64,000 nucleotides of DNA from an uncultured Ruminiclostridium sp. (GCA_947630175.1 CANRGJ010000008.1:62001-126000), one strand, 5' to 3'. Counted from the stretch's first letter, positions 34,899-44,117 are shown. The notes: generated by a model not told the origin, from the letters alone. Made by a program: numbers and translations.

Positions 34899-37079
34899 AT
34901 GAAAAAATTGCTGAACAAAAAGGGAAGCGTGCTCTTCCTTGTGGTTGTAGTGATGTCGATCCTTCTCGTTGTCGCTTCTGCAACATATTATATCGTCAGC
35001 AACCAACGACAGTCTGTTGAGGTGCATTATAACAGCGAGCAGTCTTATCAGACGGCTTATTCGGTGAGCAGGACTGTGTCGGATTATTTGCTTAATCAGC
35101 AGCAGCAGATCAATTCCACAAACAATTTTTCTTATGAAAATACAATATACGGGAAAATAGCTGCTTTGAGTGAAGGTGGAACAATAACCTCTACCACAGA
35201 TAAAGAGGCTTTTAGAAATTTAGGTCTCGGGGATTTTGAAGTTACGATCAAAAAGACCAAGGGCGCAGCTAATGCGGAAGAGATGGAATTTGAGGTCACT
35301 ACAAAATCAACGGTAAACGACGAAACAACGTCATTGACTCAGGTTTGGAAAGTTAAGTTGTCGGCAAAAGAAACGAAATATTTCACAAGATTCCTTACCA
35401 GTACAGGTCTGGGCGTTCCGACTGATACTTACTTAAAGGTTCAGAATATTTTCGGCGATAACTATTTTGAGAATGAGTTTACAACTATTGAACACCCTAC
35501 TGAACAGAATAAATCAATATATTCTTCCGGTACTATTATAGATTACGGAATTAATTACAATAACTTTACAGATAAGGAAGTTGTTGTTGGCGGAAATTAT
35601 TATATCGATGGCAGTAACTTGCGAGAGATAAATGTAAAACGAATACTTGTCGGTAAAGATATGTATGTCAAGCGTAATGAGAGTATATTAGCAAACTCTG
35701 TATATGTTGTCGGCGATTTGATTATTGATACCGGTGAGTTCAAGGGAAATAACACGACGTTTTTTGTACAAGGAGACTGTTATGTAAAACAGGGTAAGAT
35801 CGTAGGCAACTGCACGATTTATGCCAATAACATATACTGGTCTTCTACAATAGACGGCGGTTCTCAACTCAAATATTGCGGCGAATTGTATGATGGAAGC
35901 GGAAACAACAAAATTACTGTCAACGGCATAACGAAAACAACTAAAACAGAAGTCGAAGGGGAAATAAACAGCAGAGACGAAAAATTTGCAGAAGAAGGTA
36001 AAGAAAACAGTCCAACAGGCTGGGCTGCTGTTGCTGCATATATTTCCAACAACACTGCAGTAGGTACTTATAAAGAATGGGATGCACTTAGCTTTTTTGA
36101 AGAAGGCGGAAAATTTGAAAATGCTCCTGTGATTAACATCAATAATGAAATCAACACTGTTGCAAACAATAATGCTGCAAAAGGTTATATCACCACTATT
36201 GATCCAAACAAACCTGATGACAAGAAAAGCACAATGGAGAGACCAAATGCAGGCTCTCAGAATGCATGGCTGTTGACAATAAAAGAAACCTGCAAACTTC
36301 CTGTAAGCGAATCTTCGGCAACAACATCACTTGCCATTGTAATAGATGCATCAGACGAAGATATATATGTATATCTTGATGATAAGGGCACACACAACTA
36401 TAAATTTTATCCTACCGACCGAGCGGTCAATGTACTTATAAAAGGTTCTCACCCTGTTATTTTTGTATTGCCTGAAGATGTTACGTTTGATTTTTCAAAT
36501 CAGCAGTTTATTGGTCATTATGCTCTTGCTAAGAAGTTATCAGGCGCTGGTAACTTTGATACTGTTGAATATCTTACACAAGGGCCGAATTTAACGGATA
36601 AAATTACCGGTAAAGGTGATTATGACAGCAAAATAGGCAACGTTGCCTTTAAGACAGAAAAAGGAGACGACAACGAGGAATATACTTTCCTTAACAAAGA
36701 CGCATTTGGCGGAGAAACAATTCACAATAATATTTTCTTGGTTTCAAGAGAAAACAACAGTTTTAGTTTTAACGCTTCAAACGTTTTTGCAGGTTATGTT
36801 TACGCTCCTCGTTCTACGCTGGAAGTCACCACCGGCGGTGGTGCATGTATGCGTTTCTTCGGCGGTTTGATTGTAGGCGGCTTCAGATATGACCACCAGA
36901 GTGGTTTGCTTGGTTTCTGTCAGCCTTACGACCCATATAATAAAGATAAATCAGGCAACGTAATAGGCGCAAATGTTGTGGCAAACCTGATAGCAGAAGC
37001 CGGCGGTGAAGAAATCAGCGATGGTGATTCACCAAACGGCTTGAAAAACGTCATACTTACTCCGGAAGGTTATAAATAA
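34899..37079 (+). CDS. Large GspK/PilX-like minor pilin or tip protein
   Basis: This 726-residue protein has an N-terminal pilin-like hydrophobic helix (KKGSVLFLVVVVMSILLVVASATYYIVSNQRQS) without the usual Glu5. Lack of Glu5 is known for the tip pseudopilin GspK and PilX-type proteins. Residues about 200-330 contain successive short strands (VVVGGNYYIDG, RILVGKDMYVKRN, SVYVVGDLIIDTG, TTFFVQGDCYVKQG, NCTIYANNIYW) suggesting a beta-solenoid. The C terminus (VFAGYVYAPRSTLEV, RFFGGLIVGGF) has a similar feel. The gene is more A/T-rich than pilC or pilB. Adhesion to substrate is inferred, not shown. Confidence 0.78.
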   Translation: MKKLLNKKGSVLFLVVVVMSILLVVASATYYIVSNQRQSVEVHYNSEQSYQTAYSVSRTVSDYLLNQQQQINSTNNFSYENTIYGKIAALSEGGTITSTTDKEAFRNLGLGDFEVTIKKTKGAANAEEMEFEVTTKSTVNDETTSLTQVWKVKLSAKETKYFTRFLTSTGLGVPTDTYLKVQNIFGDNYFENEFTTIEHPTEQNKSIYSSGTIIDYGINYNNFTDKEVVVGGNYYIDGSNLREINVKRILVGKDMYVKRNESILANSVYVVGDLIIDTGEFKGNNTTFFVQGDCYVKQGKIVGNCTIYANNIYWSSTIDGGSQLKYCGELYDGSGNNKITVNGITKTTKTEVEGEINSRDEKFAEEGKENSPTGWAAVAAYISNNTAVGTYKEWDALSFFEEGGKFENAPVININNEINTVANNNAAKGYITTIDPNKPDDKKSTMERPNAGSQNAWLLTIKETCKLPVSESSATTSLAIVIDASDEDIYVYLDDKGTHNYKFYPTDRAVNVLIKGSHPVIFVLPEDVTFDFSNQQFIGHYALAKKLSGAGNFDTVEYLTQGPNLTDKITGKGDYDSKIGNVAFKTEKGDDNEEYTFLNKDAFGGETIHNNIFLVSRENNSFSFNASNVFAGYVYAPRSTLEVTTGGGACMRFFGGLIVGGFRYDHQSGLLGFCQPYDPYNKDKSGNVIGANVVANLIAEAGGEEISDGDSPNGLKNVILTPEGYK

Positions 37080-37096
37080 TGAAAGGAGAATGTACA

Positions 37097-38008
37097 ATGA
37101 AAAAGCTGAATAAAAGCGGTTTTACATTGGTAGAGTGCGTTGTCGCTATGGCAATACTTGCTATTATGACGCTTATGCTCGCTATGATGATGAACATTAT
37201 TGTCAATCTCCGAAATGATAACAGAAACACCGAAGAAGACGTTGACCGACAGGTAGAATATTTGGTAAACGAGCAAAGCACCGTTACAGAAGAAATTCCT
37301 GACGCAAATATTGATTTTGGCGGTGGTATAGTTATACCGGGCGATAATGCTAATAAGGTATATATTAACGACCCTGATGCAAATGCTCAGATCGGCGCTA
37401 TTGATTTCGGCATTGAGTTGGACGAATCAATAACAACTTCTTCGGGTGATTCACCCGGAGACGTTACTACTACTCCTGCCAAGGAGATACCGATAGACGT
37501 AGGCGACAAAAGAGCTTATGGCGCTATTGAAGTAGACGGTGACAGCATTCAAGTTTCAGAAAAAAGTAGCATAGTAAACGGCGATGTAATTACTAAAGAA
37601 TGGACGTTTGAATTTTACGCAACGGAAAGTTCATATATCAAAGCATTAAAAGTTGTGTTCCCTACAGGTTCAAATTTGATTTCTTACACAGTGGAAGGCG
37701 GCTCACAAGGATGCAACGTTCACTATTTAGGAAACAGAATTGTTCGTTTCAGCCCTCAAAGTGACGCTACTCAGTGGAATAAGCAATATATAAAGGTAAC
37801 TGTCGAATTTACCGTGCCAAAAAGTAAATTTGTTTATTTGGACGGCGGCACCACGAAAGATGATAACTTCAGTCATTACTTTACCGGTTCAGGAAACGGC
37901 TCTACTGTTACTTTGGTAAAGGTGGTAGGTAAAGATCTAAAACATAACGGCGAGTTTATGGCGTTAAACGATGATAGACGCGATGATCCCAAAGATACCA
38001 ATGATTGA
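37097..38008 (+). CDS. Prepilin-type minor pilin (PilV-like)
   Basis: This 303-residue protein has a class III signal, MKKLNKSG|FTLVECVVAMAILAIMTLMLAMM, with Phe1 and Glu5 after the cleavage glycine. The large C-terminal domain is unlike known pilin heads. It contains a Thr/Ser/Pro stretch (SSGDSPGDVTTTPAKE) and a beta-rich part near YIKALKVVFPTGSNLISYTV. The ATG at 37097 has AAAGGAG with normal spacing; a first ATG at 37079 overlaps the upstream stop. The A/T-rich composition matches the preceding gene. Confidence 0.82.
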   Translation: MKKLNKSGFTLVECVVAMAILAIMTLMLAMMMNIIVNLRNDNRNTEEDVDRQVEYLVNEQSTVTEEIPDANIDFGGGIVIPGDNANKVYINDPDANAQIGAIDFGIELDESITTSSGDSPGDVTTTPAKEIPIDVGDKRAYGAIEVDGDSIQVSEKSSIVNGDVITKEWTFEFYATESSYIKALKVVFPTGSNLISYTVEGGSQGCNVHYLGNRIVRFSPQSDATQWNKQYIKVTVEFTVPKSKFVYLDGGTTKDDNFSHYFTGSGNGSTVTLVKVVGKDLKHNGEFMALNDDRRDDPKDTND

Positions 38009-38021
38009 TGAGGTTACCCCA

Positions 38022-38780
38022 ATGAAAAACTTTTTCAAACCCATACTAAACAAAAAAGGTCTTACCCTGGCTGAAATATTGGTGGTACTGTTTATCTCCT
38101 CGGTCATACTGGTGATAGCCGCCAATTTGATGAAGCCTGTGCAGGACCTGCTGAACTCCGTGCGTAGCAACGCTCATATTGAGACCTTATGCGACACCGC
38201 CAACGAATTTATCCGCGGCTCAGTCCAGACAGCGAACGACGTAACAGTTTTCCGTCTTGATGATACAGATCCATCCGGGAATATTAAAGATGAATCTTTA
38301 AACGAGGTAGACGCCAAGCTGACGGCATATCAACAAACTGGCTATAATGTAAAAGCTATTGCCGTACTGAAAAATTCCGAAGGCTGGTACCGTGTTTATG
38401 ATTTTGGGAAGATCAGCGTCACAAGTATGAAAGCTTTGCTGCAAAGCCCGTCTGATGATTACGCCCTTTTCAACGAAGCGTTTTACGAGAATACCAGCTT
38501 TAAATTGACAATGGGAACTAATGACCCCACGTCTAAAAGCAATTGGGTGAATCTGTCGAGCCGTTGTTATTACGCCACCAACACCAACGTCGTCAAGGAA
38601 GGCGATTATGCAAACCGTGACCGCGCGTTGAGCTTCAAGCTTCTCCAGGGTACTGTACGTGATGAAGCTGCCGCAAAAGACGCAGAGGGAAATTATACAA
38701 AAGATGCGGACGGAAAATATGTGCAAAAACCCGGAGAATCTTTCGTAATTCTTTATCAGGTAAAAGACTGGACATTATAA
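38022..38780 (+). CDS. Prepilin-type minor pilin
   Basis: This 252-residue protein has the class III signal NKKG|LTLAEILVVLFISSVILVIAANLM, with Leu1 and Glu5. The head domain has no match I know. The ATG at 38022 is preceded by GAGG. Its G+C returns toward the level of the main pilus genes at the N terminus, which suggests the A/T-rich block ends here. A terminator follows, closing the first pilus operon. Confidence 0.82.
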   Translation: MKNFFKPILNKKGLTLAEILVVLFISSVILVIAANLMKPVQDLLNSVRSNAHIETLCDTANEFIRGSVQTANDVTVFRLDDTDPSGNIKDESLNEVDAKLTAYQQTGYNVKAIAVLKNSEGWYRVYDFGKISVTSMKALLQSPSDDYALFNEAFYENTSFKLTMGTNDPTSKSNWVNLSSRCYYATNTNVVKEGDYANRDRALSFKLLQGTVRDEAAAKDAEGNYTKDADGKYVQKPGESFVILYQVKDWTL

Positions 38781-38790
38781 GCAAAAGCAA

Positions 38791-38815
38791 AAAAGGCGGG
38801 AAACCCCCGCCTTTA
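38791..38815. terminator. Bidirectional terminator between the minor pilins and pilD
   Basis: AAAAGGCGGG pairs with CCCGCCTTT across a short loop with A- and T-runs outside. It lies between convergent genes. Confidence 0.85.
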
Positions 38816-38832
38816 ACCTGCTTTAATCCTCG

Positions 38833-39591
38833 TTATCCCATAAGTCCGAGATAAGCGCTGATTATCTGACTTCCGAACAGATAGCCCACGGCTATCCCCA
38901 CCGAAAGATACGGTCCGAAACATATCACGTTGTTTTTGGTGACCACCTTGACGATGATACCGCCTACTGCTCCAAGCAGAATCCCTATCAGCGCCGCAGG
39001 AACAATGCTCCAGCCAAGGAGAAGTCCCGCCGCAGCCATAAGCTGAACATCTCCGCCGCCCATAGCGCCAAGAAACGCCAGTATCGCAAAGGGAACAGCC
39101 ACGATAGCCGCCCCTATCAGATGCTCATACCAAGGCATATCGGCGGTGAAAATGGAGATGACAAGGGAGATTATTCCCAGCACACCGATGATTATGCTGC
39201 AGGTGTAGGGAATTTCCTGGCGGTCGATATCCCACAGGCTCAGGACTATCAGCACAGGGAACAGCACAGCGGCAAACGCCAGCTTCAGGCTGAAGCCCAG
39301 TATTGCGTACGCCGCAAGGTACGACAGCCCGCTGATAAGCTCCACTATCATATATCTGGGGGAAATTTTGTTTTTGCAGAAACGGCATTTTCCCCTCAAA
39401 AATATCCAGCTGAACACGGGGATAAGGTCACGGTTCAAAATCTGCTTTCCGCAGGTGGTACAGTGGGAACGCCCTTTTATCAGCGATTCCTTGATAGGAA
39501 CACGGTAAGCCACCACGTTGAGAAAGCTGCCGATAACGCTCCCCAGCGCAAAGAACAGCACATATGTAACGACAGTGATAACGATCTCCAT
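38833..39591 (-). CDS. pilD: Type IV prepilin peptidase/methyltransferase PilD
   Basis: PilD (A24 family) removes the leader of class III prepilins and methylates the new N terminus. The 252-residue membrane protein has the cytoplasmic methylase zinc motif CTTCGKQI...CRFCKNKI (CxxC twice). It has the catalytic aspartates in LWDIDRQEIPY and the GGGDVQLMAAAG (GxGD) motif. It is the only gene of the pilus locus on the minus strand, and its substrates are the four prepilins here. Confidence 0.95.
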   Translation of the reverse strand: MEIVITVVTYVLFFALGSVIGSFLNVVAYRVPIKESLIKGRSHCTTCGKQILNRDLIPVFSWIFLRGKCRFCKNKISPRYMIVELISGLSYLAAYAILGFSLKLAFAAVLFPVLIVLSLWDIDRQEIPYTCSIIIGVLGIISLVISIFTADMPWYEHLIGAAIVAVPFAILAFLGAMGGGDVQLMAAAGLLLGWSIVPAALIGILLGAVGGIIVKVVTKNNVICFGPYLSVGIAVGYLFGSQIISAYLGLMG

Positions 39592-39612
39592 AGGTTATCC
39601 TCCTGTATTATG

Positions 39613-39650
39613 ATTTTCCGAACAATATTCTACCATTTTTTTCGGAAAAT
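39613..39650. promoter_or_regulatory. Inverted repeat in the divergent pilD-pilB region
   Basis: ATTTTCCGAA at 39613-39622 and TTCGGAAAAT at 39641-39650 are exact complements with an 18-bp spacer. The position between two divergent starts suggests an operator or overlapping promoters; no clear -35/-10 pair was assigned. Confidence 0.4.
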
Positions 39651-39704
39651 AGCAAGTACCATATAAAATTATGCAAATAACCCAAGGAAAGAGGTTGATA
39701 TAAA

Positions 39705-41399
39705 ATGAAAAGCGTACCGATAGGTCAGCTTCTGGTAGAAGCGGGCTATATTACTGAGGAACAGCTGAGCGAGGCTCTCCGTCAGCAAAAGACCACCTAC
39801 GCAGGAGAAAAGTTAGGTGAAGTCCTGCTGAAAATGGGATTTGTCAGCGAAACTCAGGTAGTTCACGCCCTGTCCACCAGACTGAAGGTCCCCTACATTG
39901 ACCTTATCACCGCAAAAATAGACGTAGAGGCGGTAAAGAAGATACCCGAAGAGGTCGCCCGCAAAAACACCGTCATAGGCTACCGCATTTCCAACGGCAA
40001 GCTGTACGTTGCCACCAACGACCCTGTAAACTTTTACATATTTGAGGAGCTGAAGATAACCGCAGGTATGGAGATACACCCCATGCTTGCCACAAAATCA
40101 GCGATAAACGACGCCATTGACCGTGCGTATTCCCAGAATACCACCACGGACATTATGAACGACATCAACAAGGAGTACGACGCCAACGCCGCCCTTATGC
40201 AGGCGGAAACGGAGACTACCGACGAGCGTATAGACAACGCCCCCGTAGTTAAGCTGGTAAACACCCTTGTTGAGACCGCCTTCCGCAAGAACGCGTCGGA
40301 TATCCACATCGAGCCGTTCAAGCTCAAGACCCGTGTCCGTTACCGTATCGACGGCGACCTTGTGGAGCAGATGTCGGTAAAGCCCAACGTCCACAACGCC
40401 CTTATCACCCGTATAAAGATTTTGGGCGGAATGAACATAGCTGAAAAGAGAATACCTCTTGACGGCCGTTTCGGTACCACTATCGACGGAGTAAACCTTG
40501 ACGTCCGTGTCAGCACGATCCCTACCGTTTACGGCGAGAAGTGCGTTATCCGTCTGCTTTCCACCGCAGATGAAAAGGCGAGAAAGATAACCGACCTCGG
40601 TATGACGGACTACAACTACGAGATGTTCAAGAGCATTATCCGCTGTCCTCACGGCGTTATGCTGGTTACAGGTCCTACCGGTTCAGGTAAGTCAACGACC
40701 CTTTACGCCGCCCTTGGCGAGCTTTCAAAGCCCAACGTCAACATCGTTACCGTTGAGGACCCTGTGGAAAAGAAAATGGACGGCATAAACCAGGTTCAGA
40801 TAAACGCAAAAGCAGGTATGACCTTTGCCGCCGCCCTGCGTAGTATCCTCCGTCAGGACCCTGACGTTATAATGCTTGGTGAGATTCGTGACGGTGAGAC
40901 CGCCGATATCGCTATTCGTGCCGCTATCACAGGACACTTGGTTCTCTCAACCCTGCATACCAACGACGCCGCCAGCACGATACTTCGTCTTGTGGATATG
41001 GGCGTTGCGCCGTATATGGTTGCAACTTCACTTATCGGCGTTATAGCACAGCGACTTGTCAAGCTGCTCTGCCCCGCCTGCAAGGAAAGAGTTATGCTCA
41101 CCGACCCCGCAGACCTTCGTCTGGTGGGAAAGACTGAACCTACCGAGATTTGCCAGCCCCACTACGGTGGCTGTCACGAGTGCGGCGGAACAGGCTACCA
41201 CGGCCGTACCGCTATTCATGAGATAATCGTAACCAGCAACGACATAAAGGAGCTTATCTCCAAGAACGCCACCGCCGACCAGATAGGCGAGCAGGCGCGC
41301 AAGAACGGAACAAAGCTCCTGCGTGAAAACGTAACGGATATGGTATTGCGCGGAGATACCTCAATGGACGAGCTTGTAAAAGCCACCTATTCCGTTTGA
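39705..41399 (+). CDS. pilB: Type IV pilus assembly ATPase PilB
   Basis: PilB powers pilus extension from the cytoplasmic face. The 564-residue protein has the N-terminal T2SSE_N domain (QLLVEAGYITEEQLSEALRQQ). It then has ASDIHIEPF, Walker A GPTGSGKSTTL, the Asp box TVEDPVEKKMDG, Walker B LRQDPDVIMLGEIRD and the tetracysteine zinc motif (CPACKER...CHECGGTGYHGR). It starts a new transcriptional segment with pilT. Confidence 0.97.
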   Translation: MKSVPIGQLLVEAGYITEEQLSEALRQQKTTYAGEKLGEVLLKMGFVSETQVVHALSTRLKVPYIDLITAKIDVEAVKKIPEEVARKNTVIGYRISNGKLYVATNDPVNFYIFEELKITAGMEIHPMLATKSAINDAIDRAYSQNTTTDIMNDINKEYDANAALMQAETETTDERIDNAPVVKLVNTLVETAFRKNASDIHIEPFKLKTRVRYRIDGDLVEQMSVKPNVHNALITRIKILGGMNIAEKRIPLDGRFGTTIDGVNLDVRVSTIPTVYGEKCVIRLLSTADEKARKITDLGMTDYNYEMFKSIIRCPHGVMLVTGPTGSGKSTTLYAALGELSKPNVNIVTVEDPVEKKMDGINQVQINAKAGMTFAAALRSILRQDPDVIMLGEIRDGETADIAIRAAITGHLVLSTLHTNDAASTILRLVDMGVAPYMVATSLIGVIAQRLVKLLCPACKERVMLTDPADLRLVGKTEPTEICQPHYGGCHECGGTGYHGRTAIHEIIVTSNDIKELISKNATADQIGEQARKNGTKLLRENVTDMVLRGDTSMDELVKATYSV

Positions 41400-41452
41400 T
41401 TTGTTAATTTTGCGCAGTGCGCTGATATTAAATTCCCTCAGGAGGTAACCCA

Positions 41453-42517
41453 ATGTTAGACATCAACGTTGTCCTTGATGAAGCCCGTTCAATAAAAGCG
41501 TCGGACGTACATTTCACCGTGGGACTTCCCCCCATCGTGAGAATAAACGGCGACATCAAAAAATTCAGCAAATACCCCGATATGACTGAACCTATGATAG
41601 TAAATATCATAAACCAGATAACCACAGTCAAGCAAAAACAGCTTATTTCCCAAGGCTCAGACGCCGACTTTGCCTACGTTTCCGCAGGCGGTCTGCGCCA
41701 CAGAGTCAACGTTTACCGCCAGAGAGGCTATCACGCAGTAGCCCTCCGTCTGCTCCTCAACGAGATCCCTACCATTAAAGATATGGGACTTCCCCCCATT
41801 CTGGGCGATTTTGCTATGCGTCCCCGTGGACTTGTCCTCGTAACAGGACCCACAGGTTCAGGTAAATCCACCACCCTTGCGGCAATGATAGACCACATCA
41901 ACCGTCAGCGCAATTGCCACATCATCACTATCGAGGACCCTGTTGAATATGTCCACAACCATAAGCAGTCTATGATAACTCAGCGTGAAGTGGGTGTTGA
42001 TACCGACAGCTTCGCAGGCGCATTGAGAAGCTCTCTCCGTGAAGACCCCGACGTTATCCTCGTGGGAGAAATGCGTGACTTCGAGACCATAAACGCCGCC
42101 GTAACCGCCGCAGAAACAGGACACCTTGTGCTTTCCACCCTGCATACCACAGGCGCGGCGGAGACCCTTGACCGTATCGTTGACGTTTACCCCGCCCACT
42201 CTCAACAGCAGATAAGGGCACAGCTTGGCAACACCCTTGTAGGCATAGTTTCCCAGACCCTCGTTCCCACCGTGGACGGAAAAGGTCGTATCGCCGCAAT
42301 GGAGATCTTGAAAGCCACCGACGCTATCTGCTCCCTTGTTCGTGAGGGCAAGATATTCCAGATATCCAACTCTATCGCAACAGGCCGTGCGGAGGGAATG
42401 TTCACTCTCGACCAGAACCTTGCCAGCCTTGTGCGTATGGGCAAGATATCCGAGGACATCGCACGCTCCCGCTGCCAGGACCCCAACGACCTGCGTCAGT
42501 ACCTTTCAATGGCGTAA
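41453..42517 (+). CDS. pilT: Type IV pilus retraction ATPase PilT
   Basis: PilT drives pilus retraction and twitching. The 354-residue protein has ASDVHFTVGLPP at the N terminus, Walker A GPTGSGKSTTLAA, Asp and Walker B boxes (IEDPVEYVH, LREDPDVILVGEMRD), the His box STLHTTGAAETLDRIVD and the AIRNL-like region replaced by MEILKATDAICSLVREG. It lacks the zinc motif of PilB. GGAGG precedes the ATG, 53 bp after pilB. Its presence indicates dynamic pili. Confidence 0.96.
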   Translation: MLDINVVLDEARSIKASDVHFTVGLPPIVRINGDIKKFSKYPDMTEPMIVNIINQITTVKQKQLISQGSDADFAYVSAGGLRHRVNVYRQRGYHAVALRLLLNEIPTIKDMGLPPILGDFAMRPRGLVLVTGPTGSGKSTTLAAMIDHINRQRNCHIITIEDPVEYVHNHKQSMITQREVGVDTDSFAGALRSSLREDPDVILVGEMRDFETINAAVTAAETGHLVLSTLHTTGAAETLDRIVDVYPAHSQQQIRAQLGNTLVGIVSQTLVPTVDGKGRIAAMEILKATDAICSLVREGKIFQISNSIATGRAEGMFTLDQNLASLVRMGKISEDIARSRCQDPNDLRQYLSMA

Positions 42518-42571
42518 TCTTCTGTTTTATCGCATTTCTTGTCATGTCAGAATGTGACAATTTTGTGAAAA

Positions 42572-42655
42572 CATATAAAAGTAAATCTTTATTTGTGTCA
42601 ATTTATACAAATATTCATAAACACTATTGAAAAAATTTTTTCAATATGTTATAAT
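42572..42655 (+). promoter_or_regulatory. Promoter region of pilA with shared upstream block and palindrome
   Basis: TTGAAA at 42627-42632 and TATAAT at 42650-42655 are 17 bp apart. A perfect 20-bp palindrome with an A6T6 core spans 42626-42645, covering the -35 box. The block at 42572-42611 matches 30982-31020 before pilC. In pilA it ends 15 bp before the -35 box, in pilC 35 bp, a difference of about two helical turns. Confidence 0.78.
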
Positions 42656-42695
42656 AAGGCTACAATAAAATCTATGCTTTTAGGAGGGCATAAAA

Positions 42696-43355
42696 ATGTT
42701 AAACAAACTTATGAAGCTCAAGAATAAAAAGGGCTTTACTCTGGTTGAGTTGATAGTTGTTATCGCTATTATCGCGATTCTGACCGCTATCATCGTTCCT
42801 TTAGTCGGCAGATATTCAGCTCAGGCTCGTTATACAACTCTGAACGACGCTGCGACTACCGTTTCCAACAGCGTAAACAACGGTCTGTCTGACGCTAACC
42901 AAATTGGCGTTATCAACGTTACACAGATTACCGGTTATAAGGGTAACGATGGTGTTCTTTATGTTACTGTAGGCACAGCAAGCGGAAGCAGCAAACCTGC
43001 TACGTCCAACAGCTCAAAGTCTAATTTGGATGCGACTACAAATGAATTCAAGGCTACCGATGGTGATGAAGCAACACGAAGAGCAGCTTCCAGAATCGTA
43101 GGTTCTCTTTCTGAGGCTCTGCCTAACAACTGTGCATTCTATGCAGCAATCAGAACTTCCACTGTTTCCGGCGTTATCTATACAAATGCTCCTGCTACAG
43201 GTGCTAGCGCTACTGATAACAAACTTGGTGACACTATGGAATTTGAAGAAGTTGCTGGTTTTGATAATGCTTATCAACTCAAGAATGGTACAGCAGCATA
43301 TGGTCTGAGTGGTAAGTACATCCCTACTTCTACCGGCGACGACGACAGTGAATAA
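42696..43355 (+). CDS. pilA: Major type IV pilin (prepilin)
   Basis: This 219-residue prepilin has the signal LKNKKG|FTLVELIVVIAIIAILTAIIVPLVGRYS with Phe1 and Glu5. It has its own strong promoter and AGGAGG site and lies just after pilB and pilT, which marks it as the likely major pilin. The head is rich in Thr, Ser and Ala and has no cysteine pair except one near CAFYAAI. It is more A/T-rich and uses different codons from pilT. A GC-rich hairpin follows before a second pilin gene. Confidence 0.88.
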   Translation: MLNKLMKLKNKKGFTLVELIVVIAIIAILTAIIVPLVGRYSAQARYTTLNDAATTVSNSVNNGLSDANQIGVINVTQITGYKGNDGVLYVTVGTASGSSKPATSNSSKSNLDATTNEFKATDGDEATRRAASRIVGSLSEALPNNCAFYAAIRTSTVSGVIYTNAPATGASATDNKLGDTMEFEEVAGFDNAYQLKNGTAAYGLSGKYIPTSTGDDDSE

Positions 43356-43395
43356 TTATCACCCCATTACTTACTAAAAATCTAAACACCTAACG

Positions 43396-43424
43396 ATTTC
43401 CCCGTCCCTAAAGGGCGGGGAAAT
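43396..43424 (+). terminator. Hairpin between the two pilin genes (partial terminator or stabiliser)
   Basis: ATTTCCCCGTCCC pairs with GGGCGGGGAAAT across TAAA, followed by a weak T stretch (TGTGTAAATTCT). It could terminate most pilA transcripts, leaving a fraction to reach the next pilin gene, or stabilise the pilA mRNA 3' end. Confidence 0.65.
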
Positions 43425-43453
43425 TGTGTAAATTCTCAAAAGGAGAAAAAACG

Positions 43454-44089
43454 ATGAAACGTTTGTGGGCAAAAAAAGGCTTCACGCTGGTGGAATTGAT
43501 AGTCGTACTGGCTCTGATAGCCATACTTATCGCCATAGTCGTACCTCTCCTCACGTCTTCTTCCGCCTACGAGAGCGACGCCCGCGACAGAGCGCAGGCG
43601 TTCTACTCCAACGTGCAGGAAGCTATGACGGAGGAAAAGGTAAAGGACGACGACGGTGAAATGGGCAGCAAGCAGATAGTCTGGGCTGAGGTCAAGGGTG
43701 CGAACACGACCGAAAACACAGGTTCTGACGGAAGTATACTGTCCACAGCTACGGTGACCGTTCATATCGGCGATTTAGGTTCAAAACCGTCTGAAGCGAC
43801 AGGCGACTGGGCAGAATTTGCCTCTACCGTGAGCAAATTGCTTTCCACCACTGATATAAGCGGGAATTTCTATGCTGTTGTTGACAAGAAATACCGTGTT
43901 GAGAGTGCGTTTTTTGCTCGTTCTCCTCTTGCAGATTATGACAAGGTCATCGAAGCGAAGAATTATTCCTCAGATTGCCGCATAAAGATAACTCTTGACG
44001 ACAGCACAACGCAGGAGGTCTATATGGGCGCATATCCTGTTGAATACTGGAATGGTGACTTTGCTTCAACGTACGTCTTCTTTTCATAA
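43454..44089 (+). CDS. Prepilin-type pilin
   Basis: This 211-residue prepilin has the signal AKKG|FTLVELIVVLALIAILIAIVVPLLTSS, nearly the same as pilA over the helix but with an unrelated head. G+C is higher than in pilA. The ATG at 43454 has AAAGGAG; an in-frame ATG at 43424 is less likely. It may be a minor pilin or an alternative major subunit. A terminator follows. Confidence 0.84.
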   Translation: MKRLWAKKGFTLVELIVVLALIAILIAIVVPLLTSSSAYESDARDRAQAFYSNVQEAMTEEKVKDDDGEMGSKQIVWAEVKGANTTENTGSDGSILSTATVTVHIGDLGSKPSEATGDWAEFASTVSKLLSTTDISGNFYAVVDKKYRVESAFFARSPLADYDKVIEAKNYSSDCRIKITLDDSTTQEVYMGAYPVEYWNGDFASTYVFFS

Positions 44090-44117
44090 GAAGGCGCTTA
44101 ATCACTTTTGGAAAGAG

